Shown: positions 42,585 through 51,139 of the stretch, piece after piece
How positions within the stretch are numbered: the first letter of the stretch is position 1
Layout of the letters: each line of letters begins with the position of its first letter
NCBI GenBank assembly: GCA_020024815.1
Contig: JAHHTE010000001.1
Coordinates: 1-56,528 of the forward strand
Length of the DNA: 56,528 nucleotides
Origin: Mailhella sp.
Lineage (GTDB): Bacteria > Desulfobacterota > Desulfovibrionia > Desulfovibrionales > Desulfovibrionaceae
Direction: 5' to 3'
Made by a program: the position numbers and the translations under genes
Notes under the pieces: generated by a model
What the model was told of the DNA's origin: nothing
Database searches by the model: none
The model's input: the letters and a program-made list of their open reading frames with translations, nothing else

Positions 42585-43472
42585 ATGGATTGTTATAAGA
42601 CAATGAATTCTGATAAAATTTATAAAATATCAGTTGAGAACTATCAAAAAGATCCTGGTTTTAATGAGCCGTATTTTATTAATAATATTTGCTATGCGTT
42701 ATGCCCTGCTTGTAATAACCCAATTCAGCTTTGTGCATTGTATAATAGAAATGAAAACTCTCCTAAACCGTATGGCAGACATACAGGAAAAGACATCGCT
42801 GATCTTGCTTCGTTTGATTATCAAAAATATAATTTTTGTCCGTATGCTTCTCATGCAAAAGGGTATAATAATTATGATGAACTGATAAAAGACGACATTG
42901 ATAATTCAGTAATAGAAGCATTGGAAGCATTACGGGATAATTTTGATAAGGTTATTTACTTATTAAAAAAAGAAAGCGGAATAAAAATAAGTAATAATTT
43001 AGCTAAAGAAATGCTTGTTTCATTTTTGGGTAATGGCAATGAAAATGCTGGGTATTTGTTTTATTACTTTAATAAGACAAATTTTCCTTATGTTTTTGCT
43101 AATATGAGCAAAGATTTTTCATTAAGAGGACAATATATCAAACAAGAATTTCCCTTATACAATATATTACAAAAAAGAGGTATAAAATTTTCAAAAGACG
43201 GACAATATATTGCTTCTATGAAAGAAAACCCTAAATTGTATGTTTTTAGTTTCATTCATTACAATATTGAAACAATAGATGGAGATACCCATGAAACTGT
43301 AAAATTTTGTGTTTTTGACGAGCAACGAAATATTATTTTTGAAAAGAAAATTATAGTTGATTTGGCGTATATTAATAATCTTATAAAAATGGAAAATTTT
43401 CAACGCAATGAGGAGCTACTTGATATTGCAAAGGCATTAATTAATAACAGATTGGAACAATTACAAAGATAA
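42585..43472 (+). CDS. hypothetical protein with N-terminal Cys pair (295 aa)
   Basis: GGGAG precedes the ATG. Residues 35-80 contain CYALCPACNNPIQLCALY and NFCPYASHAKGYNNYDELIK, a zinc-ribbon-like region; residues 95-295 are predicted mixed alpha/beta with VFSFIHYNIETIDGDTHETV and a helical end. No membrane segment. It ends the pilus operon; a convergent hairpin follows. I do not recognise it, but the Cys-rich start resembles the style of gene C at 17006. Confidence 0.6.
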   Translation: MDCYKTMNSDKIYKISVENYQKDPGFNEPYFINNICYALCPACNNPIQLCALYNRNENSPKPYGRHTGKDIADLASFDYQKYNFCPYASHAKGYNNYDELIKDDIDNSVIEALEALRDNFDKVIYLLKKESGIKISNNLAKEMLVSFLGNGNENAGYLFYYFNKTNFPYVFANMSKDFSLRGQYIKQEFPLYNILQKRGIKFSKDGQYIASMKENPKLYVFSFIHYNIETIDGDTHETVKFCVFDEQRNIIFEKKIIVDLAYINNLIKMENFQRNEELLDIAKALINNRLEQLQR

Positions 43473-43476
43473 AATA

Positions 43477-43497
43477 GAGGGCATTTTTAATGCCCTC
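43477..43497. terminator. short hairpin between convergent genes
   Basis: A 9-bp perfect stem, GAGGGCATT (43477-43485) with AATGCCCTC (43489-43497), loop TTT, lies five bases after the 295-aa gene and overlaps the end of the convergent toxin gene. On the minus strand it is followed by T-rich sequence, so it may end the toxin-antitoxin message, and possibly the pilus operon. Confidence 0.65.
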
Positions 43498-43762
43498 CGT
43501 AAATTTTACTTCTGTGTCCTATATCAACAACCAAAATGAGAATTTCATCATCATGGATTTCGCATAAAATTCTATAATCTCCGACCCGAAACCGCCATAT
43601 TTCCGAATATGCGTCACCGATAAGGGCTTTTGCCAAGGTTCTCGGATTTTCTGATGGTTGGACTCTTTTCCGTAAAAAAGCCAAAATCCGTTTAGCTTCG
43701 GCTGTTCCAAGTTTTTTGAGCTTTTTTTCAGCCGAAGGCACAAATTTAATTGTCCATGCCAT
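43487..43762 (-). CDS. RelE/ParE-family toxin
   Basis: The ATG at 43762 gives a 91-residue protein (MAWTIKFVPSAEKKLKKLGT), a GTG two codons upstream is the alternative. It has the RelE pattern: helix pair with basic residues, then EIWRFRVGDYRILCEIHDDEILILVVDIGHRSKIY, matching RelE-type mRNA interferases whose basic and aromatic residues act at the ribosome. It overlaps its antitoxin gene by 17 bases. Confidence 0.9.
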   Translation of the reverse strand: MAWTIKFVPSAEKKLKKLGTAEAKRILAFLRKRVQPSENPRTLAKALIGDAYSEIWRFRVGDYRILCEIHDDEILILVVDIGHRSKIYGGH

Positions 43763-43970
43763 AATCACTCAAAACCTTTTCAAGAGGAATTGCTTTTTCA
43801 CCACTGCTTTTAAAATCTGTCAGCGTTTTTTGAGCCAAATAATAATCTTCCAAATCTTCAATTTGATTTAAAATTGCTTCACGAGCATAAAAAGTTTTTG
43901 TTCTACCCGTTTCTTTAGCTAAAAAATCAAGCCGTTGTTCTATTTCTGCAGGTAAGCGTATTGCTAACAT
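43746..43970 (-). CDS. RHH-type antitoxin partner of the RelE toxin
   Basis: The start at 43970 has AGGAG correctly placed; longer in-frame starts reach through the promoter. The 74-residue product opens MLAIRLPAEIEQRLDFLAKE, then TGRTKTFYAREAILNQIEDL, a ribbon-helix-helix DNA-binding domain as in RelB/DUF6290 antitoxins, and ends in an acidic toxin-binding tail. It should neutralise the toxin and repress the pair. A -35 TTGACA (44016-44021, minus strand) lies upstream. Confidence 0.88.
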   Translation of the reverse strand: MLAIRLPAEIEQRLDFLAKETGRTKTFYAREAILNQIEDLEDYYLAQKTLTDFKSSGEKAIPLEKVLSDYGMDN

Positions 43971-44040
43971 AAAATAATCTCCTTTTGTTATACTTGTATA
44001 GCAAATTATAATATATGTCAAATTTCCAAATAGGCAATTT

Positions 44041-44064
44041 TGTAAAAAGGTATACCTTTTTACA
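44041..44064. promoter_or_regulatory. 24-bp perfect palindrome, candidate operator
   Basis: A perfect palindrome (half site TGTAAAAAGGTA) lies between the divergent toxin-antitoxin pair and the helicase/methylase gene. Its size and symmetry fit a dimeric RHH repressor site, so the RelB-like antitoxin is a candidate ligand. It lies about 20 bases upstream of the antitoxin -35 element. Confidence 0.55.
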
Positions 44065-44092
44065 CAAAACATATCGCTAGATTTCACCTATT

Positions 44093-44152
44093 GGAAAAAG
44101 GTCTATAAAAAGTAAAAATACATTTTTATAAAAAAGTTATTGACCTTTTTCC
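44093..44152. repeat. 60-bp inverted-repeat structure upstream of the helicase/methylase gene
   Basis: GGAAAAAGGTC (44093-44103) is the perfect inverted partner of GACCTTTTTCC (44142-44152). Inside, TATAAAAAG and CTTTTTATA-like segments add partial pairing. The AAAAAGGT/ACCTTTTT element is also the half site of the 24-bp palindrome at 44041, so the region has four copies of one motif. Confidence 0.6.
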
Positions 44153-44185
44153 AGTTTCTATATAACTTATAATCAAGGACATTGT

Positions 44186-47100
44186 ATGCCAAAGAAAAAA
44201 ACACGTCCTACGGGGCAACATAGTCTATTAGATTTTATACCTGATTGTATTGAAAATCTTAGACAAGAAAACGAAAAAGAAGAAGCATATTCAAGAAGTA
44301 TGCTATTAGAAAATCAAACAATAACCAATAAGGAGAATGAACATGAGTATAGAGAGCAATATGTCAGCGGGTCAAATAGCACTACGAATAATGGATATAA
44401 AAATTTATCGATGGCTAGCATACGAAATGGGAATGTTAGGATCAACAACAGCAATGAAAATCTTGGACAGATGGGCATTGAACAATCCAGAGAAATTAAA
44501 AGAACTAGAGAAAAAACGGAATGGGACAGAACTATATTTAAAGTTGACGGAACAGGAGGAGAAAGAAATGGAAGCAATAGAAACAGACAGATATTGGGAT
44601 TTGATAGACAGTGGAATGAGTCATTGGGAAGCATTGAAAATGTTAGGGGTACAGACAGAATTATAGAAACCTATATTATCACTGATAGTGATAATATAGG
44701 TATTGGTACTCCAAAACAAAAGTACCAGGACAATATTAATGCTTTAAAAGTTCTATATAATCTTAGAAAAAATAAGTCTGAACTTGCAACAAAAGAAGAA
44801 CAAGCTATTCTTGTCAAATATGTTGGTTGGGGTGGACTTCCTCAAGCCTTTGATGAAAATAATGAACAATGGCAAAATGAATATAAAGAACTTAAAGCAT
44901 TACTTACAGAAGAAGATTATTCTAATGCTAGACGTTCCACGCAAGACGCCCATTTTACGCCTAAAAATATCATTGATACTATGTATCAAGGTTTGAAACA
45001 ATTTGGAGTAAAAAATACAGTACATATTTTAGAACCATCAGCAGGAATAGGTAATTTTATTGGATTTAAACCACAAAATTTTGATGCTAAATTTACAACT
45101 ATTGAACAAGATACTATTTCTGCTGATATTCTAAATTATCTTTACCCTAAGGAAAAAATATTTTGTAGACCATTTCAAGACATTCCCCAAAAAAATCCTC
45201 ATTTTGATGTAACCATTGGTAATCCACCTTTTGGACAAACAAGACTTTATGATAAAAATTTTCCAGAATTAGATTTTTCAATACATAATTATTTTATTGC
45301 TAAGTCTATGGAATTAGTAAAAGAAGGTGGTCTTGGAGCTTTTGTTGTTAGTCGTTATTTTATGGATAGTGTAAATAATGAACATAGACAATATCTAGCA
45401 CAAAATTCTCACTTTTTAGGAGCAATACGTTTACCTAATACTGCTTTTAAACAAAATGCTCTTACAGAAGTTACAACGGATATAGTCTTTTTTCAAAAGA
45501 AAACCGAGTATGAAAAACAAAATAATATTAGTAAAGGATATACTGATTGGGTACATACAACCGAGAAAGAATTTGAGCATAAAATAAATGTTACTTTTTT
45601 AGATAAGCCAATTCCTACAATAACAAAAACAGCAACAATTAATAAGTATTTTGCTGATAATTCTAAACAAGTTTTAGGTAATTTAGAATTAGGTGGAAAA
45701 TTTGGTAATGAATTAAATTGTATTGGTACTGCTGAAAAAGATATTAATATTGCAATGCAAGAAGCATTGCAAATACTTCCTAAAAATATTTTTAACAATA
45801 CTATTACCTATGAAAACCCATTTGCAGTTAAAGAATATACAGAACTTGAAAAACGTATTCTTAATTCTGAACGATTTAAAAAATTAAAAAAAGATTCTTT
45901 AATCGAAAGTACCAATGGTAAAATTTATAAAAAAACACAAGATGAACTTGGCGAAGATATATTATTAGAAGTTCCACTTGCTCACAAAAATGATGTACAA
46001 CGTATAACTGGTTTAATTCAAATTCGTGATACCTTAAGAACTTTATTTGAATTAGAAAAAAGTCCAGAAAATAATGAAGTTGATATTGAACGTTATCGTA
46101 AACGATTAAATATAAGTTATGATAATTTTGTAAATAAATTTGGACTATTAAATTCAAGTAAAAATAGGATTGTTTTTAAAGAAGATCCAGAAGCAACACT
46201 TATTCAAGCTCTTGAAGTTGACTATGATAAAGGCATAACAAAAAGTGAAGCAATAAAAGAAGATGTTGAAGAAAGAAAAGCAAGTGCAAAAAAAGCAAGC
46301 ATTTTTTCTAAACGGTGCTTTTACTTTATTGAACCAGCTAAGACAGCTGAAACTTCTAAAGAAGGTTTGCTTATTTCTTTACGAGAAAGTGGATCTATTG
46401 ATTTTGAAAGAATATCGCAACTAGTAGGAAAATCAGAACAAGAAGTAAAACAAGAGTTATTGGGAACATTTGTTTTTAAAAATCCATATACACAAAAATA
46501 TGAAGTTGCTGATAAATATCTTACTGGAAATATACGCAAAAAACTTGAGCAAGCAAAAAAAGCTGTTGCAATGAACCCACAATATCAACTCAATATTGAA
46601 GCTCTTGAAAAAGCCATGCCAAAAGATATTGAAGCAGCTGATATTAGTGTTCGTTTTGGCTCTACATGGATACCAGAAAAAGATGTAAAACAATTTATTA
46701 CAGAAGTAATAAGTGAAATAGCATTTTATAATGATGAAGTACATTATATCCCTGAAGTAGGACGATGGACAGTAAGTATCAACTTGCTTAATAGTTCTGC
46801 TAATAACTATATTTTTGGTACAGAAGAATATCCTGCAAGTAGGATTATCAAATCATTACTTGAAAATACACAAATAAAAGTAATGAAAGATACAGGCGAA
46901 AAAGATAGTAATGATAAGCCAATAAAAATTCTTGATACAGAAGCTACTGCTGCTGCAATGGAAAAAGCTGAAAAAATACAAGACGCTTTCCAAAAATGGA
47001 TATGGAGCGATGAAGAAAGACGTAATCGTTTAGCAAAAATTTATAATGAAAAATTTAATACACATGTTCCCGTACAATATGACGGAAGCCATGTTGAATT

Positions 47101-49813
47101 AATTGGGGCATCAACAGGTATTCAATTAAAACCTCATCAAAAAAATGTTATTTGGCGTGCTATTCAAGAAGGAACAGCACTTTATGATCATGTGGTAGGA
47201 GCAGGTAAGACTTTTGAAGCTGTTGGAACAATAATGGAAAGTAAACGATTAGGTTTTATCAAAAAGCCTATGATCACAGTTCCTAATCACTTAGTTTATC
47301 AATGGCGTGATGAATTTTATAAACTTTATCCTGACGCTAATATTTTAGTTGCTGATAAAGTTGATTTTCTCAAAGAAAATAGAGAGCGATTTTTTGGAAA
47401 AATAGCAACTGGAAATTGGGACGCTGTTATTATTCCCCATTCTTCTTTCAAGAAAATTGATATGCCCAAAGACTTTTTAGAGCAGTTTTATAATAAAGAA
47501 ATAGAAAACCTTGAATTAGCTCTTTTAGGCATAGACGCAAGAGAAAAAGGAAATAAAGTTACCATAAAACAATTAGAAAAACGAAAGGAACGTTTACGAG
47601 AAAAACTAAAAAAAGTTCTTGATGATACAAAAAGCAAGAATATTGATTTTTCTGATTTAGGTGTTGACGCTTTATTTGTTGATGAAGCTCATGAATTTAA
47701 AAATCTTGGAATTACAACTTCTTTATCTGTATCAGGTCTAGGAAGTATTGCAGGTTCTGATAAGGCTTTAGATTTATATGTAAAATGTCGCTATTTACAA
47801 GAACAAAATAATGGTAAGGGGATATACTTCTTAACTGGTACACCTATAAGCAACACCATTGCAGAAGTGTATAATATGCAACGATATTTACAAACTGACT
47901 TACTAGAAGAAAAAGGCATTATCCATTTTGACTCTTGGGCTTCTACTTTTGGAAGAATTTCTTCCAACTGGGAACTTGACGCAACTGGAGTAAATTATGC
48001 TTTAAAATCAAGGTTTGCTACTTTTGATAATGTTCCAGAATTACTTTCTATGTATAGGACTTTTGCCGATGTTGTTACACGATCTGATATTGAAGAACAA
48101 CAAAAAAAGAACAATGAAAAATCACTTACTCCCCCTTTACAAGGTGGAAAACCTATAAATATTATTGTTGAAAGAAGTCCATTGCAAGAAGATTATATGA
48201 ATAAAATTATTCATCGTATGGAAAATCTGCCTAAAAATCCTAAAATTGATAATCCATTGAAAATAACCAATGACGCACGAAAAGCTGGGCTTGATTATAG
48301 ATTAATTGATCCAACAGCAGAAGATTTTGAAAACTCAAAAGTAAATGTTTGTGCAAATAAGATAGTTGAAATATGGGAACAATCAAAAGAAGATAAGGGA
48401 ACACAACTTGTTTTTTGTGATCTATCCACACCTAAAGGCATAACAAGAGATGAACTATACTCCAAAAACAAAGAAGAAAAAGAAGAACTAGAAGAAGATG
48501 AAATCAATATGGACGAGCTTCTTTCAATAGGAAGTAATTTTTCTGTATATGAAGATTTAAAAAAGAAACTTATCAATAAAGGTATTCCTGCAAGGGAAAT
48601 TGCTTTTATTCATGACGCTAAAACTGACGCTAAAAAAGAACAATTATTTAGCAAAGTAAAAAATGGTGATGTGCGAGTATTAATAGGATCTACACCTAAA
48701 ATGGGTAGTGGTATGAATGTGCAAGAACGTTTAGTTGCTGCTCATCATTTGGACGCCCCCTGGCGACCTTCTGATTTAGAACAAAGAAACGGACGCATTA
48801 TCCGTCAAGGAAATGAATTATACAAAAAAGATCCTGATAATTTTGAAATTCAAATATATAACTATGCAACTAAACAAACCTATGATGCTAGAATGTGGCA
48901 ATGCATAGAATATAAATCTGCTGCAATAGAACAATTTAGAAAAGGTGATGTTTTACAAAGAAGCATAGAAGATATTCAATCAGAATCAGCCAACGCAGCC
49001 GAAATGAAAGCGGCAGCGTCTGGCAATCCTCTTATTTTGCTTGAAGTAACGTATAAAGCTGAAGTAAAAAAACTTGAGGCTATGTATAACCAATTCCTAA
49101 AAAGTCAACATAGTTTAGAAGATAGAATACGCTATCTTGAAAAAGCTGATGAACGCATAGCTATTGTTGAAGAAAAATATAAAAAAGCTTGTACGTTAAG
49201 AGATAAAAACAAAATAGAAAATCCTGAAATGATAATTGACGGAAAACGTATTACAACAGGAAACTTTGATGTTGTAACCAAAACTATAACAAAAGGTATT
49301 CATGAAATACAAGCATTGTTTACTTCCAAACCTAAAATCGGTGTATATCGAGGTTTTGAAATATCAATACAAAATGCTCCTTGTGATGGAGTAAAAGGTT
49401 TTAAATTTGTTGTTTCTATGCCAAATGGTGGCGAATATACCCCTAAAAACTTAGCATACACTGAAAAGGATAAATTTTCTTTATCAGGCTTTTTTACTCG
49501 GTTAGATAACTTTTTAACCAAAGGTCTAGAAGAAGAATTTCAAAAAGAAAAAACTCTTTTTGAAAATGAAAAAAAAGAACTTGCAACAACGAAAAACCCA
49601 AAAGAACATATATTTGAACAAATAAATGATCTTGAAGTTGCAAAACATAATCATAATGCAGTATTAAGAGAGTTGGAATATATGAAACATAATAAAAATT
49701 ATATTTCAAAGTTTGTTCCACTCACAGTTGATGAGTATAAAAAGAAACAAAACCAAGAACAAAATAAACTTGTTAGCGTAAAGAAAGAGCAATCAAAAGG
49801 TTTATCCTTATAA
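44186..49813 (+). CDS. large fusion of N6-adenine methylase-like and SNF2-type helicase domains
   Basis: The 1875-residue protein belongs to the very large helicase/methylase proteins of conjugative elements. After an unusual polar N-terminal ~165 residues come a methylase-like domain with motif I ILEPSAGIGNF near 282 and NPPF near 345 (VTIGNPPFGQ), a spacer with a winged-helix-like ISQLVGKSEQEVKQELLG near 735, and helicase motifs: DHVVGAGKTFEA near 1002 (I), LFVDEAHEFKN near 1164 (II), YFLTGTPISNT near 1213 (III), and MGSGMNVQERL plus QRNGRIIRQGN near 1533 (V-VI). Likely roles are modification or protection of incoming DNA. The Asn/Ser/Arg-rich stretch around residues 35-160 coincides with a nested ORF in another frame. 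Confidence 0.88.
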   Translation: MPKKKTRPTGQHSLLDFIPDCIENLRQENEKEEAYSRSMLLENQTITNKENEHEYREQYVSGSNSTTNNGYKNLSMASIRNGNVRINNSNENLGQMGIEQSREIKRTREKTEWDRTIFKVDGTGGERNGSNRNRQILGFDRQWNESLGSIENVRGTDRIIETYIITDSDNIGIGTPKQKYQDNINALKVLYNLRKNKSELATKEEQAILVKYVGWGGLPQAFDENNEQWQNEYKELKALLTEEDYSNARRSTQDAHFTPKNIIDTMYQGLKQFGVKNTVHILEPSAGIGNFIGFKPQNFDAKFTTIEQDTISADILNYLYPKEKIFCRPFQDIPQKNPHFDVTIGNPPFGQTRLYDKNFPELDFSIHNYFIAKSMELVKEGGLGAFVVSRYFMDSVNNEHRQYLAQNSHFLGAIRLPNTAFKQNALTEVTTDIVFFQKKTEYEKQNNISKGYTDWVHTTEKEFEHKINVTFLDKPIPTITKTATINKYFADNSKQVLGNLELGGKFGNELNCIGTAEKDINIAMQEALQILPKNIFNNTITYENPFAVKEYTELEKRILNSERFKKLKKDSLIESTNGKIYKKTQDELGEDILLEVPLAHKNDVQRITGLIQIRDTLRTLFELEKSPENNEVDIERYRKRLNISYDNFVNKFGLLNSSKNRIVFKEDPEATLIQALEVDYDKGITKSEAIKEDVEERKASAKKASIFSKRCFYFIEPAKTAETSKEGLLISLRESGSIDFERISQLVGKSEQEVKQELLGTFVFKNPYTQKYEVADKYLTGNIRKKLEQAKKAVAMNPQYQLNIEALEKAMPKDIEAADISVRFGSTWIPEKDVKQFITEVISEIAFYNDEVHYIPEVGRWTVSINLLNSSANNYIFGTEEYPASRIIKSLLENTQIKVMKDTGEKDSNDKPIKILDTEATAAAMEKAEKIQDAFQKWIWSDEERRNRLAKIYNEKFNTHVPVQYDGSHVELIGASTGIQLKPHQKNVIWRAIQEGTALYDHVVGAGKTFEAVGTIMESKRLGFIKKPMITVPNHLVYQWRDEFYKLYPDANILVADKVDFLKENRERFFGKIATGNWDAVIIPHSSFKKIDMPKDFLEQFYNKEIENLELALLGIDAREKGNKVTIKQLEKRKERLREKLKKVLDDTKSKNIDFSDLGVDALFVDEAHEFKNLGITTSLSVSGLGSIAGSDKALDLYVKCRYLQEQNNGKGIYFLTGTPISNTIAEVYNMQRYLQTDLLEEKGIIHFDSWASTFGRISSNWELDATGVNYALKSRFATFDNVPELLSMYRTFADVVTRSDIEEQQKKNNEKSLTPPLQGGKPINIIVERSPLQEDYMNKIIHRMENLPKNPKIDNPLKITNDARKAGLDYRLIDPTAEDFENSKVNVCANKIVEIWEQSKEDKGTQLVFCDLSTPKGITRDELYSKNKEEKEELEEDEINMDELLSIGSNFSVYEDLKKKLINKGIPAREIAFIHDAKTDAKKEQLFSKVKNGDVRVLIGSTPKMGSGMNVQERLVAAHHLDAPWRPSDLEQRNGRIIRQGNELYKKDPDNFEIQIYNYATKQTYDARMWQCIEYKSAAIEQFRKGDVLQRSIEDIQSESANAAEMKAAASGNPLILLEVTYKAEVKKLEAMYNQFLKSQHSLEDRIRYLEKADERIAIVEEKYKKACTLRDKNKIENPEMIIDGKRITTGNFDVVTKTITKGIHEIQALFTSKPKIGVYRGFEISIQNAPCDGVKGFKFVVSMPNGGEYTPKNLAYTEKDKFSLSGFFTRLDNFLTKGLEEEFQKEKTLFENEKKELATTKNPKEHIFEQINDLEVAKHNHNAVLRELEYMKHNKNYISKFVPLTVDEYKKKQNQEQNKLVSVKKEQSKGLSL
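44343..44666 (+). CDS. nested ORF inside the helicase/methylase gene (107 aa)
   Basis: In a different frame of the first 500 bases of the large gene, an ATG at 44343 with AAGGAG eight bases upstream opens 107 codons. The product reads like a real protein: MSIESNMSAGQIALRIMDIK, LAYEMGMLGSTTAMKILDRW, ELYLKLTEQEEKEMEAIETD, then a helical end SGMSHWEALKMLGVQ. The large gene's own frame here is low-complexity, as expected for a second frame. Either both are translated (overprinting), or the large protein begins downstream of this small gene. An upstream ATG at 44337 is too close to the ribosome site. No family recognised. Confidence 0.55.
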   Translation: MSIESNMSAGQIALRIMDIKIYRWLAYEMGMLGSTTAMKILDRWALNNPEKLKELEKKRNGTELYLKLTEQEEKEMEAIETDRYWDLIDSGMSHWEALKMLGVQTEL

Positions 49814-49825
49814 GGAGAAATAATA

Positions 49826-50380
49826 ATGGCTAATGTTGGTTATATTAGAGTAAGCACCACTGACCAAGAAACAGGAAGACAACTTGATAAAGTTGTTCTT
49901 GATAAGGTTTTTGAAGAAAAAATAAGTTCTGCAACACCTAATAGACCAATATTAGCCGAATGTTTAAACTACCTTCGTGAAGGTGATATTTTCTATATTC
50001 ACTCCATAGATAGACTGGCTAGAAATTTGATAGAATTACAAAATATTGTTAGCTCATTGGTAGATAAAGGAGTAGAAGTACGCTTTTACACGGAAAACTT
50101 GACCTTTTCAAAAGGTTCTTCCCCAATGCAAGAACTCATGCTCCAGGTACTTGGTGCGTTCGCCCAATTTGAACGTAAACTCATCAGAGAACGCCAACAA
50201 GAAGGCATAAATAATGCCAAGAAACAAGGAAAATATTTAGGCAGACCTAAGAAACTTTCCGATGAAGACAAAAAACTTATTCTTGAAATGTATAACGACG
50301 GCTGTACTCCAAGCTTTATTGCGAATAAATTTGATGTATCAATTTCTTCAGTATATAAGATAATAAAATATAAATTATAA
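49826..50380 (+). CDS. serine recombinase (resolvase/invertase family)
   Basis: The 184-residue product has the standard layout: catalytic domain with nucleophile Ser10 in GYIRVSTTDQ, HSIDRLARNLIELQ near 53, FAQFERKLIRERQQEGI near 116, and a C-terminal helix-turn-helix GCTPSFIANKFDVSISSVYK. GGAG precedes the ATG, 12 bases after the large gene. It could resolve multimers of the excised element or invert a segment; a candidate recombination or hairpin site lies directly downstream. Confidence 0.93.
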   Translation: MANVGYIRVSTTDQETGRQLDKVVLDKVFEEKISSATPNRPILAECLNYLREGDIFYIHSIDRLARNLIELQNIVSSLVDKGVEVRFYTENLTFSKGSSPMQELMLQVLGAFAQFERKLIRERQQEGINNAKKQGKYLGRPKKLSDEDKKLILEMYNDGCTPSFIANKFDVSISSVYKIIKYKL

Positions 50381-50470
50381 AAGAATATGATGATAAAAAA
50401 TTAATTTTAGGAGTAAGGAGCTAGAATAGAAAATTATCAATATTAATATATAGAGATAAAAATTGTTCCC

Positions 50471-50532
50471 TTTATAACCGTTATAAATTGATAGGATTAA
50501 GTTAAAAAACACTTAATTCTATCAATTTATAA
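50471..50532. repeat. long hairpin plus short palindrome downstream of the serine recombinase
   Basis: A 22-bp stem (50481-50502 with 50511-50532, one G-T mismatch, loop of eight) overlaps an imperfect palindrome TTTATAACCGTTATAAA (50471-50487). There is no T tract on either strand, so a terminator role is doubtful. Position beside the recombinase gene suggests a recombinase binding site; this is inference. Confidence 0.5.
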
Positions 50533-50558
50533 AATGATAACACAGTAGATTCTAATAA

Positions 50559-50822
50559 TTAAAATTCATAATGTGTCCACATACTGATTATTTTTACAAC
50601 TTTTTTTTCCTCAAGAATTTCATAAACAAGTCGATGTTTATTATTTATTCTCCGAGAATACGCTTTTTGCAATTTTCCTTGAAGTTTTTCATAGCTTGGC
50701 GGTGTTGCATAAGGATTTTCTTTTAAAATTTCCAATAAATTTTGAGTAATTCTATCTAATTTAGCTGATTTCAGTTTTGGAATATCATTGACTGCTTTTT
50801 TGGTATAAACAAGGGAATACAC
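50559..50822 (-). CDS. yoeB: YoeB/Txe-type toxin
   Basis: The 87-residue product begins at a GTG that shares one base with the antitoxin stop (TAGTG). It ends KLQKAYSRRINNKHRLVYEI then VKIISMWTHYEF, the YoeB signature: the conserved Arg and the C-terminal His-Tyr in THYEF form the ribosome-dependent ribonuclease site. It is 3-4 residues longer than E. coli YoeB (84). Its partner lies directly upstream. Confidence 0.92.
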   Translation of the reverse strand: MYSLVYTKKAVNDIPKLKSAKLDRITQNLLEILKENPYATPPSYEKLQGKLQKAYSRRINNKHRLVYEILEEKKVVKIISMWTHYEF

Positions 50823-51070
50823 TACCAGTTCACCTCATCTTCCTTGATACATTCTTCTATTGGAGTATTTAAACCTTCAATAATTTTTTCTTCCATCCCT
50901 GGAATTGACATCAAATATAAAGTTTCCTGCAAGCTTCTATATTCATCTTCACTAATTAAAACTGCATTTCCATTTTTAGTATTTATATTTACAGGCTCAT
51001 TATATTTAATTGTTTGCTCTAATAATCCAAAAACATTTTTTCTAAAATTTGTTGCTGTAATTGAAATCAT
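50822..51070 (-). CDS. yefM: YefM/Phd-type antitoxin
   Basis: The 82-residue product starts MISITATNFRKNVFGLLEQT, the YefM/Phd N-terminal DNA-binding fold, contains NGNAVLISEDEYRSLQETLYL, and ends in an acidic tail that wraps the toxin. GGAGG lies about 12 bases before the ATG. The upstream operator has two TGTACA cores, as described for yefM-yoeB of E. coli. Confidence 0.93.
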   Translation of the reverse strand: MISITATNFRKNVFGLLEQTIKYNEPVNINTKNGNAVLISEDEYRSLQETLYLMSIPGMEEKIIEGLNTPIEECIKEDEVNW

Positions 51071-51086
51071 ACTTATAACCTCCGTT

Positions 51087-51125
51087 TATATTATGTACAA
51101 TATCATGTACATAATATAGGGTCAA
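51087..51125 (-). promoter_or_regulatory. promoter and twin TGTACA operator of yefM-yoeB
   Basis: On the minus strand TTGACC (51125-51120), 17 bases, TATTGT (51102-51097) form a promoter. It is overlapped by a 13-bp inverted repeat (51087-51099 with 51106-51118) whose arms each carry TGTACA, with centres 12 bp apart. In E. coli, YefM and YefM-YoeB bind two TGTACA-core palindromes, so autoregulation of the same kind is expected. Confidence 0.8.
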
Positions 51126-51139
51126 GAAAATTATATATC

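Noticed and set aside
39168..43472. Possible R64-like shufflon at the end of the pilus operon
   Set aside because: No multiple inverted repeats flanking reversed pilV ends were found, and no Rci-like recombinase lies beside it; the collar genes are all in one direction.
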